Notes under the pieces: model-generated
Told to the model about the DNA's origin: nothing
Seen by the model: the letters and a program-made list of their open reading frames with translations, nothing else
Databases searched by the model: none
Made by a program: the position numbers and the translations under genes
Shown here: in pieces, positions 34,601 through 42,167 of the stretch
How positions within the stretch are numbered: position 1 is the first letter of the stretch
Layout of the letters: each line of letters opens with the position of its first letter
DNA from: Bdellovibrionales bacterium
GTDB lineage: Bacteria; Bdellovibrionota; Bdellovibrionia; Bdellovibrionales; UBA1609
NCBI GenBank assembly: GCA_019695175.1
Contig: JAIBAM010000021.1
Location: 1 to 46,327 of the forward strand
Length of the DNA: 46,327 nucleotides
Direction of reading: 5' to 3'

Positions 34601-35343
34601 CGACTAAGGGGAATGTGACGTTGAGAGTTTCTTTAGAGAAAAATAAGATGATGTTATTTGAAGTAGAGGATACGGGTATTGGTATTCCTGAAAGCAGTCT
34701 TAATAAGATGTTCCAAGCTTTTACTCAAGTCGACGCTTCGACCACTCGCCGATTTGGAGGGTCTGGGCTTGGGTTATCCATATGTAAACGTTTGGTCAAC
34801 CTTATGAAGGGCGAGATCAATGTTAAAAGTAAATATGGAGAGGGAACAACATTTTGGTTTAAAATTCCTTTTGAAGATGCAACCTTCGACGAGTGGCAAC
34901 AGAATAAGAAAAACGATCAAGAAGCAAAGAAGACCGCAACCAATGCAAAGATATTAATTGCTGAGGACAACCCGATTAACCAGGAAGTAATGCTTCGTAT
35001 GCTCAAGAGGATGGGATATCAGGTCCATTCTGTTGGTGATGGGTCTGAGGTTTTAGACGCTCTACGAGATATGGATTATGATTTGATTTTAATGGACTGT
35101 CAGATGCCGGAAATGGACGGATTTGAAGCCACAAAGATCGTGAGAAACAGTCCAACTATTAGAAATAATAATATTCCCATTTTAGCTGTTACAGCCAGCG
35201 CTATCAAAGAAGAATTAAATCGATGCATCGATTGCGGGATGAACGATTATCTTACTAAACCAGTAAATGAGCGTGAATTGCAGCTAAAAATTGAAAAGTG
35301 GTTAAATCAGTCAAAGCTAGTTGAGGAAGTAAGAGTTGCGTAA
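31684..35343 (+). CDS. Hybrid sensor histidine kinase with four PAS domains
   Basis: 1219 aa. TM1 is about 10-28, a periplasmic CHASE-like sensor is about 30-248, and TM2 is about 252-275. Four PAS/PAC modules occupy about 285-415, 430-560, 580-710 and 715-835, with repeated HPEDR motifs in the third and fourth. HisKA has H851 in NMSHEIRTPLNG, and the ATPase has NLISNSIKFT, VEDTGIGIPE and GGSGLGLSICK. A C-terminal receiver (about 1085-1205) has D1138 in LILMDCQMPEMDG. It lacks its own Hpt domain, so the separate Hpt proteins upstream should take the next phosphotransfer. It is translationally coupled to the receiver-PilZ-like gene. Confidence 0.94.
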   Translation: MKILINDRIKLMTLAVLLLLINGFTFVKSVEIEKNHLQNELKEKLITTLGSIQSNLRENTLALSRMANRWNQKGGIPELEWRHDAKAYSKDLLGVVGVGYANIKSKIKWIEFNDKEIKTTEIFRGIEDRIKESIPLFVEYGKPLMVEPISLKENDFEFLVLAPVYKTKSLDGFVYFISNVRDYFTKVVKIEDISYIVRSNNKILFKSKSSEDKYKKNWYVFSFKGFVEYSSGWEVEVFPSDSLIQRHYGRVSLWAMIISFLFSCFLFFIYFLLLKTQKLCQRNLTIDAWQKTILNSTDFVVISTDLSGKVMSFNAAAENFLGYKANEIINKCTPQFWHVEKEIIDRADVLKKEYNKNISPGFEVFIYEANLGIYNKSIWTFITKTGLRKRAGLSVNVLKGVSNKVIGYVGFIEEVSNTLEIQEQLLSQENMLINLLENTFDGYWERDFVRDYQYMSPRYWTMLGYDYKEMRHHPTSWHKVISAEGLQTKLTNLDKHIRSRGRVPFEQTVKFKHKMGHDVWVLSKGHVVSWDSEGNPLKMVGTHTDVTDLVKQKDLIEKAKREIFERDAKILDLKTKSDDWFRVITNSLPQLMWTCVSTGPCDYLSEQWVQYTGVPEKNQLGYNWLNQLHPEDRERVISEWKQNTKRETIFSMKFRIRRHDGEYRWFDTMAIPLKSGNGEVIRWLGSNTDVQEIYKAKELVEGIKTRLEIATQGTHIGIWEWDIETNNLLWSDQMFLIYGIDKKKFKNNFGTWIQTFHPEDRVRGQDAIQNAIMGLKEFDEEFRILRENGEVVYVYGRAKVIRNEINKPIKMIGVNWDNSKMKLNELALQKATEEAISATKAKSEFLANMSHEIRTPLNGILGITRMIDMSGLPDELSNSIEIIRRSGENLLTLVNDILDFSKIEAGKLDVEHIVFDLKALIDDLYKQQTVFSKDKKITLSCNVSNDTPNLIKGDPGRLRQVLTNLISNSIKFTTKGNVTLRVSLEKNKMMLFEVEDTGIGIPESSLNKMFQAFTQVDASTTRRFGGSGLGLSICKRLVNLMKGEINVKSKYGEGTTFWFKIPFEDATFDEWQQNKKNDQEAKKTATNAKILIAEDNPINQEVMLRMLKRMGYQVHSVGDGSEVLDALRDMDYDLILMDCQMPEMDGFEATKIVRNSPTIRNNNIPILAVTASAIKEELNRCIDCGMNDYLTKPVNERELQLKIEKWLNQSKLVEEVRVA

Positions 35344-35401
35344 AAAAATAAGTAAAATTCTTATTTAAGATAATCTCAGTAGAAACTTATTATATAAAAT
35401 T

Positions 35402-35626
35402 CTAAGGATTTGGACTTTGAAAAAAATCTTGGTCAACAGGTGTTTCTAAATGAAAAGTGATGTATTGATGTGATTTCCGACTTCGATAAGAAGCGACTTT
35501 ATATTGTGAAGACTCACTCTTGAGTCTCTTGTAGACAGGGTGTTTTCCTTCTAAATTATAGAGAAAGGTGCCGTCAGTAAAAGGTTTTGTGTGGTTACTA
35601 TTTGCATAATTCCAGTGGAAAGGTTT
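35402..35626 (-). pseudogene. C-terminal gene remnant without a start codon
   Basis: The minus strand is open for 74 codons between TAA (35627-35629) and TAG (35402-35404), with no ATG, GTG or TTG in frame. The peptide looks protein-like: KPFHWNYANSNHTKPF, TDGTFLYNLEGKHPVYKRL, then a basic VASYRSRKSH segment and an ordered C-terminus (DQDFFQSPNP). Its composition is unlike that of random AT-rich sequence. The likeliest reading is the tail of a gene whose front part was lost. No family is recognised. Confidence 0.4.
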
Positions 35627-35704
35627 TTACTTCATTCATTCGCTTGGTTCTTGCGCGGCTTACCAAAGTTCTTTTGGGTCTTGGCCCTTATTTTTCTACT
35701 TCGC

Positions 35705-35722
35705 TATCCTATCCTATCCTAT
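35705..35722. repeat. TATCC pentanucleotide repeat (3.6 copies)
   Basis: TATCC occurs three times in tandem from 35705 to 35719, followed by a partial unit. It lies about 75 bp upstream of the dehydrogenase start, in probable promoter territory. It is short, so it may be chance. Confidence 0.6.
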
Positions 35723-35794
35723 TTCTATTGAATTCTACCTTAAGGTTATGTAGTTTTTTTTAATTTAAAATCTGTTTTCATAGGAGGTGCTTTC

Positions 35795-36646
35795 GTGAAC
35801 TTTCAAAGAATAGGTGTTCTTGGTGCTGGGCAAATGGGGAGTGGGATTGCACAGTTAGTTGCTAGTTACAAAATTCCTGTCATTTTAGTCGATGTTCAAA
35901 AGCCAGCTTTAGATAAAGGGTTGAATGCTATTTCAGGAAGTTTGGACCGAATGATCAAAAAGGGGACTTCGAGTGAAGGGGATAAACAATCAATTCTTTC
36001 TCTTATTCAAACATCAACTTCTAAGGATCCTTTGCGTGAATGTGACCTAGTTATTGAAGCGGCAACCGAAAATATCCAATTAAAACAAAAAATATTTACT
36101 GAACTAGATCAGATTTGTTCTGCTTCAACGCTTCTTTGTACGAACACTTCTTCTATTTCTATAACCCACTTGGCTGCTTCAACTTGTCGTCCAGAAAAAG
36201 TTGTGGGGATGCACTTTATGAATCCGGTTCCCATTATGAAACTGGTTGAAGGTATCCGAGGACTTCAAACTTCAAAGGAATCTTTTGAAAAAGTAAAGTC
36301 TTTGGCTGAGTATTTAGGTAAAACTTTCGTTGAATCTAATGATTATCCAGGTTTTATCGTGAATCGCATTTTGATGCCTATGATTAACGAGGCGATTTAT
36401 GCGCTTTATGAAAATGTAGCTAATAAAGAAGACATTGATAACGCCATGAAACTAGGTACTAATCAACCCATGGGACCATTGACGTTAGCAGACTTTATAG
36501 GTTTGGATACCTGCCTTGCCATTATGCAAGTTTTGCATGAGGGTTTGGGGGATAGTAAATATCGTCCCTGCCCCTTGCTGATCAAATACGTGGAAGCAGG
36601 TTGGTTAGGAAAAAAAGTAGGTAAAGGATTTTATTCCTACACTTAA
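35795..36646 (+). CDS. hbd: 3-hydroxybutyryl-CoA dehydrogenase
   Basis: NAD(H)-dependent oxidation or reduction of 3-hydroxyacyl-CoA; 283 aa, usual length. The GTG start follows a near-perfect AGGAGGTG. Motifs: GVLGAGQMGSGIAQ for the dinucleotide, EAATENIQLK, VVGMHFMNPVPIMKLVE with catalytic H140 and nearby E152, and DYPGFIVNRILMPMINEAI. It ends with the C-terminal dimer domain (GPLTLADFIGLDTC). The icmF gene follows after 33 bp, so both likely serve short-chain acyl-CoA metabolism, for example branched or C4 acyl-CoAs. Confidence 0.94.
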   Translation: MNFQRIGVLGAGQMGSGIAQLVASYKIPVILVDVQKPALDKGLNAISGSLDRMIKKGTSSEGDKQSILSLIQTSTSKDPLRECDLVIEAATENIQLKQKIFTELDQICSASTLLCTNTSSISITHLAASTCRPEKVVGMHFMNPVPIMKLVEGIRGLQTSKESFEKVKSLAEYLGKTFVESNDYPGFIVNRILMPMINEAIYALYENVANKEDIDNAMKLGTNQPMGPLTLADFIGLDTCLAIMQVLHEGLGDSKYRPCPLLIKYVEAGWLGKKVGKGFYSYT

Positions 36647-36679
36647 GTTCTAAGAGTCTAAGAAAAGAAAGGTAAAAAA

Positions 36680-39600
36680 ATGGCTTACATTCCTCAGCAC
36701 CCCGTTCGAATTGTTACCGCAGCGGCACTTTTTGATGGGCATGACGCTGCTATAAATATAATCCGTAGAATGTTACAAGATGCGGGAGCCGAGGTCATTC
36801 ACCTGGGTCACAATAGATCAGTTCAAGAAGTTGTTGAAGCTGCATTGCAGGAGGGCGCTCAAGGTATCTGCATCAGTTCCTATCAGGGTGGACATATGGA
36901 ATACTTCAAGTACATGAAGGATTTATTACGGGAGTCGGGTGCGGATGAACTTAAAATATTTGGTGGTGGTGGTGGAGTTATAATTCATGAAGAGAAAGCT
37001 GAGTTGGAGCGCTATGGTATTACTCAGATTTTTCACCCCGAAGATGGTCGTCGTTTGGGGTTGGATGGAATGATCGAAGTCATAATGCGTGCTTGTGACT
37101 TTGATTTGTCAGAAAGAGGCAAAAATTCTCAAAAAGAATATATAAACAACAGTCAAATTCCCATTCGCCATTTGGGTATAGCTTTGTCTGCCATTGAAAA
37201 TAAAAAGACTATTGATCTAGAGAATTCTTTACAGTGGTTTCTTAGACGGGAACAGCAACCAGGACCTCTGGTTTTAGGAGTGACGGGAACTGGAGGAGCG
37301 GGAAAATCTAGTTTGGTTGATGAACTCTTAACCCGTTGGACTCATTTTTTTCCCCATTTAAAGATTGGAGTTATTTGTGTAGATCCAAGTAAACGAAAAA
37401 CAGGGGGAGCTTTACTAGGGGATCGAATTAGAATGAATTCTCTTAGTCGGCCTCATATTTATATGAGATCTATAGCGTCAAGGGGATCAGGTAATGAGAT
37501 CGCTCAGTCCTTACCATTGATGCTTGATTTTTGTAAACAATTTGATTTTGATTTATTGATCGCGGAATCTTCAGGTATTGGTCAATCTAGTTCGAACATT
37601 CTTGCTGTCTCTGACTTAAGTCTCTACGTTATGACTTCAGAGTATGGGGCACAAAGCCAGCTGGAAAAAATAGATATGATTGATTTCGCTGATTTTATTG
37701 CTATAAATAAATCAGATCGACGTGGTTCTATAGATGCGTATCGTGATGTTAAAAAACAGTATGAAAGATCCCGGAAGCTTTTCGCTGATGAAAAAAAGGA
37801 ATTTCCTATTTATTTAACTCAAGCTTCCCATTTCAATGATTTGGGAGTGAATCAACTGTTTCTAGCCCTTTGTCAAACTTTTGCAAAACAAGATGAAAAA
37901 AAATGGTTTCTTCCTCCGGAGGTTATACAAAATTGGAAGGGCGCTGAAAAAAATTCGCTGATTCCGGGTCATCGGCAAAATTATTTGGCAGAAATTGTGG
38001 ATAAGGTTCGTGGCTATAAGGAAGAAGTTCAAAGTAAAGCCCAAATTGCAGAAAAACTAGGGGCTCTTAATACATTGTCAAGTTTGAATTTAATAGACCC
38101 AGTGGTTTTTGAAAAAAAATACGAGAGTCTTAAACAGTCCCTTGGTTTAGAGGATTGGGAAGCGCTCAGACAATATCCAGAAATGATGCAGAAATACTCT
38201 GCCCAAGAACTCATCTATCAGGTTCGAGATCGAAAAATTACCCAACCTCTAACTACACAATCACTTTGTGGATTAAATATTCCAAGAGTTGCTGTACCTC
38301 AACTCCAAAGTTGGGGAGATCGTTTCAAATATCTCCGTTTAGAAAATGTACCGGGACAATTTCCATTTACAGCGGGAGTGTTTCCTTTAAAGCGGACGGA
38401 AGAGGATCCAACGCGTCAGTTTGCCGGAGAAGGTGGGCCGGAGCGAACCAATCGGAGGTTTCATTTTCTTTCCCAGGGCGAAAGCGCTAAAAGACTTTCC
38501 ACTGCTTTTGATAGTGTTACTTTGTATGGAAATGATCCCCATCTTCGACCTGACATTTTTGGTAAGGTGGGAGAAAGTGGAGTTAGCATTTCTGTATTGG
38601 AGGACATGAAAAAACTGTACCATGGTTTCGACCTTTGCGATCCATCTACCAGTGTAAGTATGACAATTAATGGACCTGCGCCTATGATTTTAGCTTTTTT
38701 TATGAATACAGCCATTGATCAACAAATTGAGTTGAGACAAAGAAAAATCAACAGAAATTTAACCGAGGAAGAAATAAATTTGATTGCTCGGGAAACCTTA
38801 ACTAAGGTTCGCGGCACAGTTCAGGCTGATATTTTAAAAGAAGATCAAGGTCAAAACACTTGTATATTTTCCATCGATTTTGCTTTGAAAATGATGGGAG
38901 ATATACAAGAATACTTTACACAAAATAATGTAAGAAATTTTTATTCAGTTTCCATTTCTGGTTATCATATTGCAGAGGCAGGTGCGAATCCCATCACACA
39001 ATTAGCTCTGACTCTTTCTAATGCCTTTACCTACGTGGAGTACTATAGAGCAAGAGGTTTACAGGTTGATGATTTTGCCCCAAATCTTTCTTTCTTTTTT
39101 TCCAACGGTTTGGACCCAGAGTACACGGTAATTGGTCGTGTAGCTCGAAGAATATGGGCGATTGCCTTGAGAGATAAATATGGAGCAAGTGAGAGGTCAC
39201 AAAAATTAAAATATCATATCCAAACTAGCGGGCGATCCCTTCACGCTCAAGAAATTGCTTTTAATGACATTCGAACCACTCTTCAAGCCCTAATAGCCAT
39301 TTCAGATCATTGCAATAGTTTACATACGAATGCTTACGATGAGGCGATCACCACACCCACAGAAGAATCCGTTCGTCGTGCAAAAGCTATTCAGTTAATT
39401 ATTAACAAAGAATTTGGACTCAGTAAAAATGAAAACCCTCTACAAGGAAGTTACTTTGTTGAGTGGCTTACAGATCAAGTTGAAGAAGCCGTTTTAGAAG
39501 AATTTTTAAAAATAAATGATCGGGGAGGAGTATTGGGAGCTATGGAATCCCAATATCAGAGGGGAAAAATTCAGGAAGAGTCGATGTATTATGAGTCCTT

Positions 39601-39919
39601 AAAACATAATGGACAACTACCCATAATTGGAGTGAATACTTTTGTGGATCCTCAAACTTTATTGGAGAATTATATTCCGCCAAAGATTGAAATGGCTCGG
39701 GCTTCACAAGAAGAAAAACAAAAACAACTGCTCCATACGGAGCAATGGAAAGAAAAAAAATTGTCATTTGCTCAAGATGAAATAGCGAAACTTAAAAAAG
39801 CGGCTTTACAAGGGGAAAATATTTTTGCTGCCTTGATGTCTGCTTCTCGCTACTGTTCTCTCTACCAAATGACTGAGGCTTTGTTTGAAGTAGGAGGACA
39901 ATATCGAAGAAATATTTAG
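36680..39919 (+). CDS. icmF: Fused isobutyryl-CoA mutase with G-protein chaperone (IcmF)
   Basis: 1079 aa, the normal IcmF length. The N-terminal B12-binding domain (about 8-140) has LFDGHDAAINIIRR with H21 as the lower cobalt ligand, and SSYQGGH and FGGGGG later in the fold. The MeaB-like GTPase domain has a P-loop GTGGAGKSS (203-211) and NKSD. The mutase substrate domain spans about 560-1079 (VPGQFPFTAGVF, DPSTSVSMTINGPAP, NPITQLALTLSNAF). It interconverts isobutyryl-CoA and n-butyryl-CoA, or related pairs such as isovaleryl- and pivalyl-CoA; I cannot decide between these by eye. GTP binding protects the B12 cofactor. It pairs with hbd upstream. Confidence 0.95.
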   Translation: MAYIPQHPVRIVTAAALFDGHDAAINIIRRMLQDAGAEVIHLGHNRSVQEVVEAALQEGAQGICISSYQGGHMEYFKYMKDLLRESGADELKIFGGGGGVIIHEEKAELERYGITQIFHPEDGRRLGLDGMIEVIMRACDFDLSERGKNSQKEYINNSQIPIRHLGIALSAIENKKTIDLENSLQWFLRREQQPGPLVLGVTGTGGAGKSSLVDELLTRWTHFFPHLKIGVICVDPSKRKTGGALLGDRIRMNSLSRPHIYMRSIASRGSGNEIAQSLPLMLDFCKQFDFDLLIAESSGIGQSSSNILAVSDLSLYVMTSEYGAQSQLEKIDMIDFADFIAINKSDRRGSIDAYRDVKKQYERSRKLFADEKKEFPIYLTQASHFNDLGVNQLFLALCQTFAKQDEKKWFLPPEVIQNWKGAEKNSLIPGHRQNYLAEIVDKVRGYKEEVQSKAQIAEKLGALNTLSSLNLIDPVVFEKKYESLKQSLGLEDWEALRQYPEMMQKYSAQELIYQVRDRKITQPLTTQSLCGLNIPRVAVPQLQSWGDRFKYLRLENVPGQFPFTAGVFPLKRTEEDPTRQFAGEGGPERTNRRFHFLSQGESAKRLSTAFDSVTLYGNDPHLRPDIFGKVGESGVSISVLEDMKKLYHGFDLCDPSTSVSMTINGPAPMILAFFMNTAIDQQIELRQRKINRNLTEEEINLIARETLTKVRGTVQADILKEDQGQNTCIFSIDFALKMMGDIQEYFTQNNVRNFYSVSISGYHIAEAGANPITQLALTLSNAFTYVEYYRARGLQVDDFAPNLSFFFSNGLDPEYTVIGRVARRIWAIALRDKYGASERSQKLKYHIQTSGRSLHAQEIAFNDIRTTLQALIAISDHCNSLHTNAYDEAITTPTEESVRRAKAIQLIINKEFGLSKNENPLQGSYFVEWLTDQVEEAVLEEFLKINDRGGVLGAMESQYQRGKIQEESMYYESLKHNGQLPIIGVNTFVDPQTLLENYIPPKIEMARASQEEKQKQLLHTEQWKEKKLSFAQDEIAKLKKAALQGENIFAALMSASRYCSLYQMTEALFEVGGQYRRNI

Positions 39920-39929
39920 GGATGAAAAA

Positions 39930-39968
39930 TCCTTAGTTTAAAAAACTATTTAAGGAAGCTTTCTTTTT
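39930..39968. terminator. Hairpin between convergent icmF and tryptophan dioxygenase genes
   Basis: TCCTTA (39930-39935) pairs with TAAGGA (39951-39956), with an inner GTTT/AAAC pairing across a small bulge. AGCTTTCTTTTT follows on the plus strand, and A/T-rich sequence follows on the other strand. It lies between genes ending at 39919 and 39967, so it may stop both. Confidence 0.42.
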
Positions 39969-41055
39969 ATAAATTGTTTCCATAGTAGAAGCCCAGTTTT
40001 CGTTCCACTTCTTCAGATAGCTCCGGAAGTAAGGATCTAGGTATTAAAAACGTGGTTAATTGGTTGAAGTCTTGAAATATTCGGTGTTGATCAGTGGTCT
40101 GTCGTAGATAATCATACCCGGAAGAGCCTCCAGTTCCAATTTTTGTTCCTAACATTCGTTTTGCCATTAGGGCATGACGATAACGCCATTGGGTTGTGAG
40201 CTCATCCATGTCAATCAAAGAAGTTAAGAGTTTAAATGGAAGTTGTAGAATGGGTTGATCTCGATAAAGTTGAATAAACAGGGCTGCTTGCAATGCAGAG
40301 AAAGACATTCTCCACATACCTTGAACCTTGGATTTTTTATATTCTTCTTCCAGAATCAAGCTGGAAAACGATTTTTCTGCTTGAAGAATGGTATCTAAAT
40401 TCTTTTTTTGATCTTCTGGGTTTTGGAAGGTCTCTATAATGGTTTGTCGATCGCTAGCAAACATTTGTTCTACTGATTGAATATAAACTTTCCAAAAATC
40501 AAAACCAGTAATTTTTAAAAATGGAGTGCGACTAAGCCATTGCTCCACACATTTAAATAGATTGATCTCATTATCTAATTTTTGCATTTTTTGGGATTGA
40601 TCTGGTTTTAGAACCCTATGGTAAGGACAAGAGTTAAGAGAGAGTCTTTGCGATGCAGGGAGTCCCATGAGCGACTCTAATTGTCGGAACTGAAAACTTT
40701 GAAATCCACTTGCTGGAAATAAAAAATCTCTAAAATCCAAAAAATCCAATGGAGTCATGGTTTCTAAAATATCAATTTGTTGAATTAATAGTTTTTGAAT
40801 GGTGGTAAAACGTTTCAGTCGGTGAACGACTAAGCCCATTTGTTTTTCAGATACAGATTGTTTATTAAAAATTTCTAAAACAGAGGTTAACTCATGAAGT
40901 AATTGTTTAAACCAGAGTTCATATGTTTGATGAGTTATGATAAAGAGCATTTCATCGTGGGCCGAAGCTTGGAATTCCTGACTTTTCAGTTTTTGAGCAT
41001 TCAAAACTTGGTCCAACTGTAAGTAGTCATGGTAGTGTGTGGGAGGATAGCGCAT
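39967..41055 (-). CDS. kynA: Tryptophan 2,3-dioxygenase
   Basis: Heme enzyme converting L-tryptophan to N-formylkynurenine. 362 aa, longer than many bacterial forms, and close to animal lengths. Motifs: HDEMLFIITHQTYELWFKQ, where H42 corresponds to the active-site His, then SGFQSFQFRQLE with a substrate-binding Arg near R124, WRYRHALMAKRMLGTKIG with the heme-ligand His, and GTGGSSGYDYL. It is the last gene of a three-gene minus-strand operon, 14 bp after the PLP lyase gene, so neighbours may process its product. Confidence 0.95.
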   Translation of the reverse strand: MRYPPTHYHDYLQLDQVLNAQKLKSQEFQASAHDEMLFIITHQTYELWFKQLLHELTSVLEIFNKQSVSEKQMGLVVHRLKRFTTIQKLLIQQIDILETMTPLDFLDFRDFLFPASGFQSFQFRQLESLMGLPASQRLSLNSCPYHRVLKPDQSQKMQKLDNEINLFKCVEQWLSRTPFLKITGFDFWKVYIQSVEQMFASDRQTIIETFQNPEDQKKNLDTILQAEKSFSSLILEEEYKKSKVQGMWRMSFSALQAALFIQLYRDQPILQLPFKLLTSLIDMDELTTQWRYRHALMAKRMLGTKIGTGGSSGYDYLRQTTDQHRIFQDFNQLTTFLIPRSLLPELSEEVERKLGFYYGNNL

Positions 41056-41069
41056 TTTTCACCTAGGCC

Positions 41070-42167
41070 TTATCGAGTATTTTTTTTCTGCAATTGTTGA
41101 ATTGTTTCAATGAATCTTTTTATGTCGGCGGATTGATTGTCATGACTAAGCATAAAACGAGCAACAAATTTTTTTTCATCCCAAATATAAAAAAAACAGG
41201 TTTCCTTAAGCGGTTTGACCCAAGATTTAGGTAATTGCGCAAAAACAGCGTTGCTTTGCACAGGATACTGAATAGAGATCTCAGGGATATTTTGTAATGC
41301 TTGAGCTAGTTCTTGTGTGAGCGATAAACTTTTTTGTGCCATTCGTCGCCAAAGCTCATTTTGAAAATAAGCTTTAAATTGGGCCGCAAGAAATCGAACT
41401 TTCGAGGGGAGTTGGAGTTCTTGTTTTTGAATAAATTTAAAATGAGCGGGAACAGAGGAACGGTGATAGTTTTTTGCTTCAATATTTTGGTGATTGAAAA
41501 AAAGTATGGCTTCAGCCCCCAGCAATCCGTTTTTGGTTCCACCAAGTGACAAGGCATCCAGCTTAACATCTGTGGTCATTTCCTGAAATGAAGAATTCAA
41601 AAAACACACTGCATTTCCAAGACGAGCCCCATCCATGTGAAGTAAAAGTTGGTTTTTTTTACAAAATGAACTTAACTGCTTTAATTCCTGAATCGAATAA
41701 ACCGTCCCCAATTCTGTGGGCTGAGTGATAGAAACCAAACGAGGTTGAACACAGTGCTGGTCTCCAAGGCGAATCAGTATAGGTTCAATGAGAGCTGGGG
41801 TTAATTTTCCTTCTTGGCTAGGTAGCGTAATAATTTTGTTTCCACCATGGAATTCAGGTGCACCACACTCGTCATTTTGTATATGGGAGACATCTGTTGC
41901 AATCACAGCTTCGTGGGGCTGGAGGAGAGCACGAAGGCTCAGAACATTTGCTGCGGATCCATTGAAAACAAAATAAGTTTGCACAGGGTGATTAAATATT
42001 TTTTTAAAAAGTTCGCGAACTTCAGCGGTGACAAAATCCAAACCATAAGCTGGAGCATGCCCGACATTGACCTGAGCTATAGTTTCAAGTACCTCGGGGT
42101 GAATCGTGGCATAATTATCACTACCGAAATCAAATTGAGGTTTACTTCTTGGTTCAACTTGATGCAT
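41070..42167 (-). CDS. PLP-dependent lyase, threonine aldolase-like family
   Basis: 365 aa of the beta-eliminating lyase/threonine aldolase family (fold type I). The PLP lysine is K212 in LSLGGTKNGLLG, with D179 in LLHMDGARLGNA to hold the pyridine ring. The N-terminus DFGSDNYATIHPEVLETI is the usual threonine aldolase start. By similarity it would cleave L-threonine or L-allo-threonine to glycine and acetaldehyde. Its neighbours argue for another option: it overlaps the arginase-family gene by 14 bp and precedes tryptophan 2,3-dioxygenase by 14 bp, so a kynurenine-type cleavage is conceivable. That is an inference, not a family fact. Confidence 0.85.
   Translation of the reverse strand: MHQVEPRSKPQFDFGSDNYATIHPEVLETIAQVNVGHAPAYGLDFVTAEVRELFKKIFNHPVQTYFVFNGSAANVLSLRALLQPHEAVIATDVSHIQNDECGAPEFHGGNKIITLPSQEGKLTPALIEPILIRLGDQHCVQPRLVSITQPTELGTVYSIQELKQLSSFCKKNQLLLHMDGARLGNAVCFLNSSFQEMTTDVKLDALSLGGTKNGLLGAEAILFFNHQNIEAKNYHRSSVPAHFKFIQKQELQLPSKVRFLAAQFKAYFQNELWRRMAQKSLSLTQELAQALQNIPEISIQYPVQSNAVFAQLPKSWVKPLKETCFFYIWDEKKFVARFMLSHDNQSADIKRFIETIQQLQKKNTR

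Larger units (their letters stand above)
35344..35794. other. Long intergenic region with a gene remnant and a pentamer repeat
   Basis: This 451-bp stretch has no intact gene. It holds the minus-strand open frame listed at 35402-35626, the TATCC run at 35705-35722, and an AAGGTTATG...TTTTTTTTAA segment before the strong ribosome site of the dehydrogenase gene (AGGAGGTG, about 35783-35790). No clear terminator for the upstream kinase gene was found. Confidence 0.7.
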
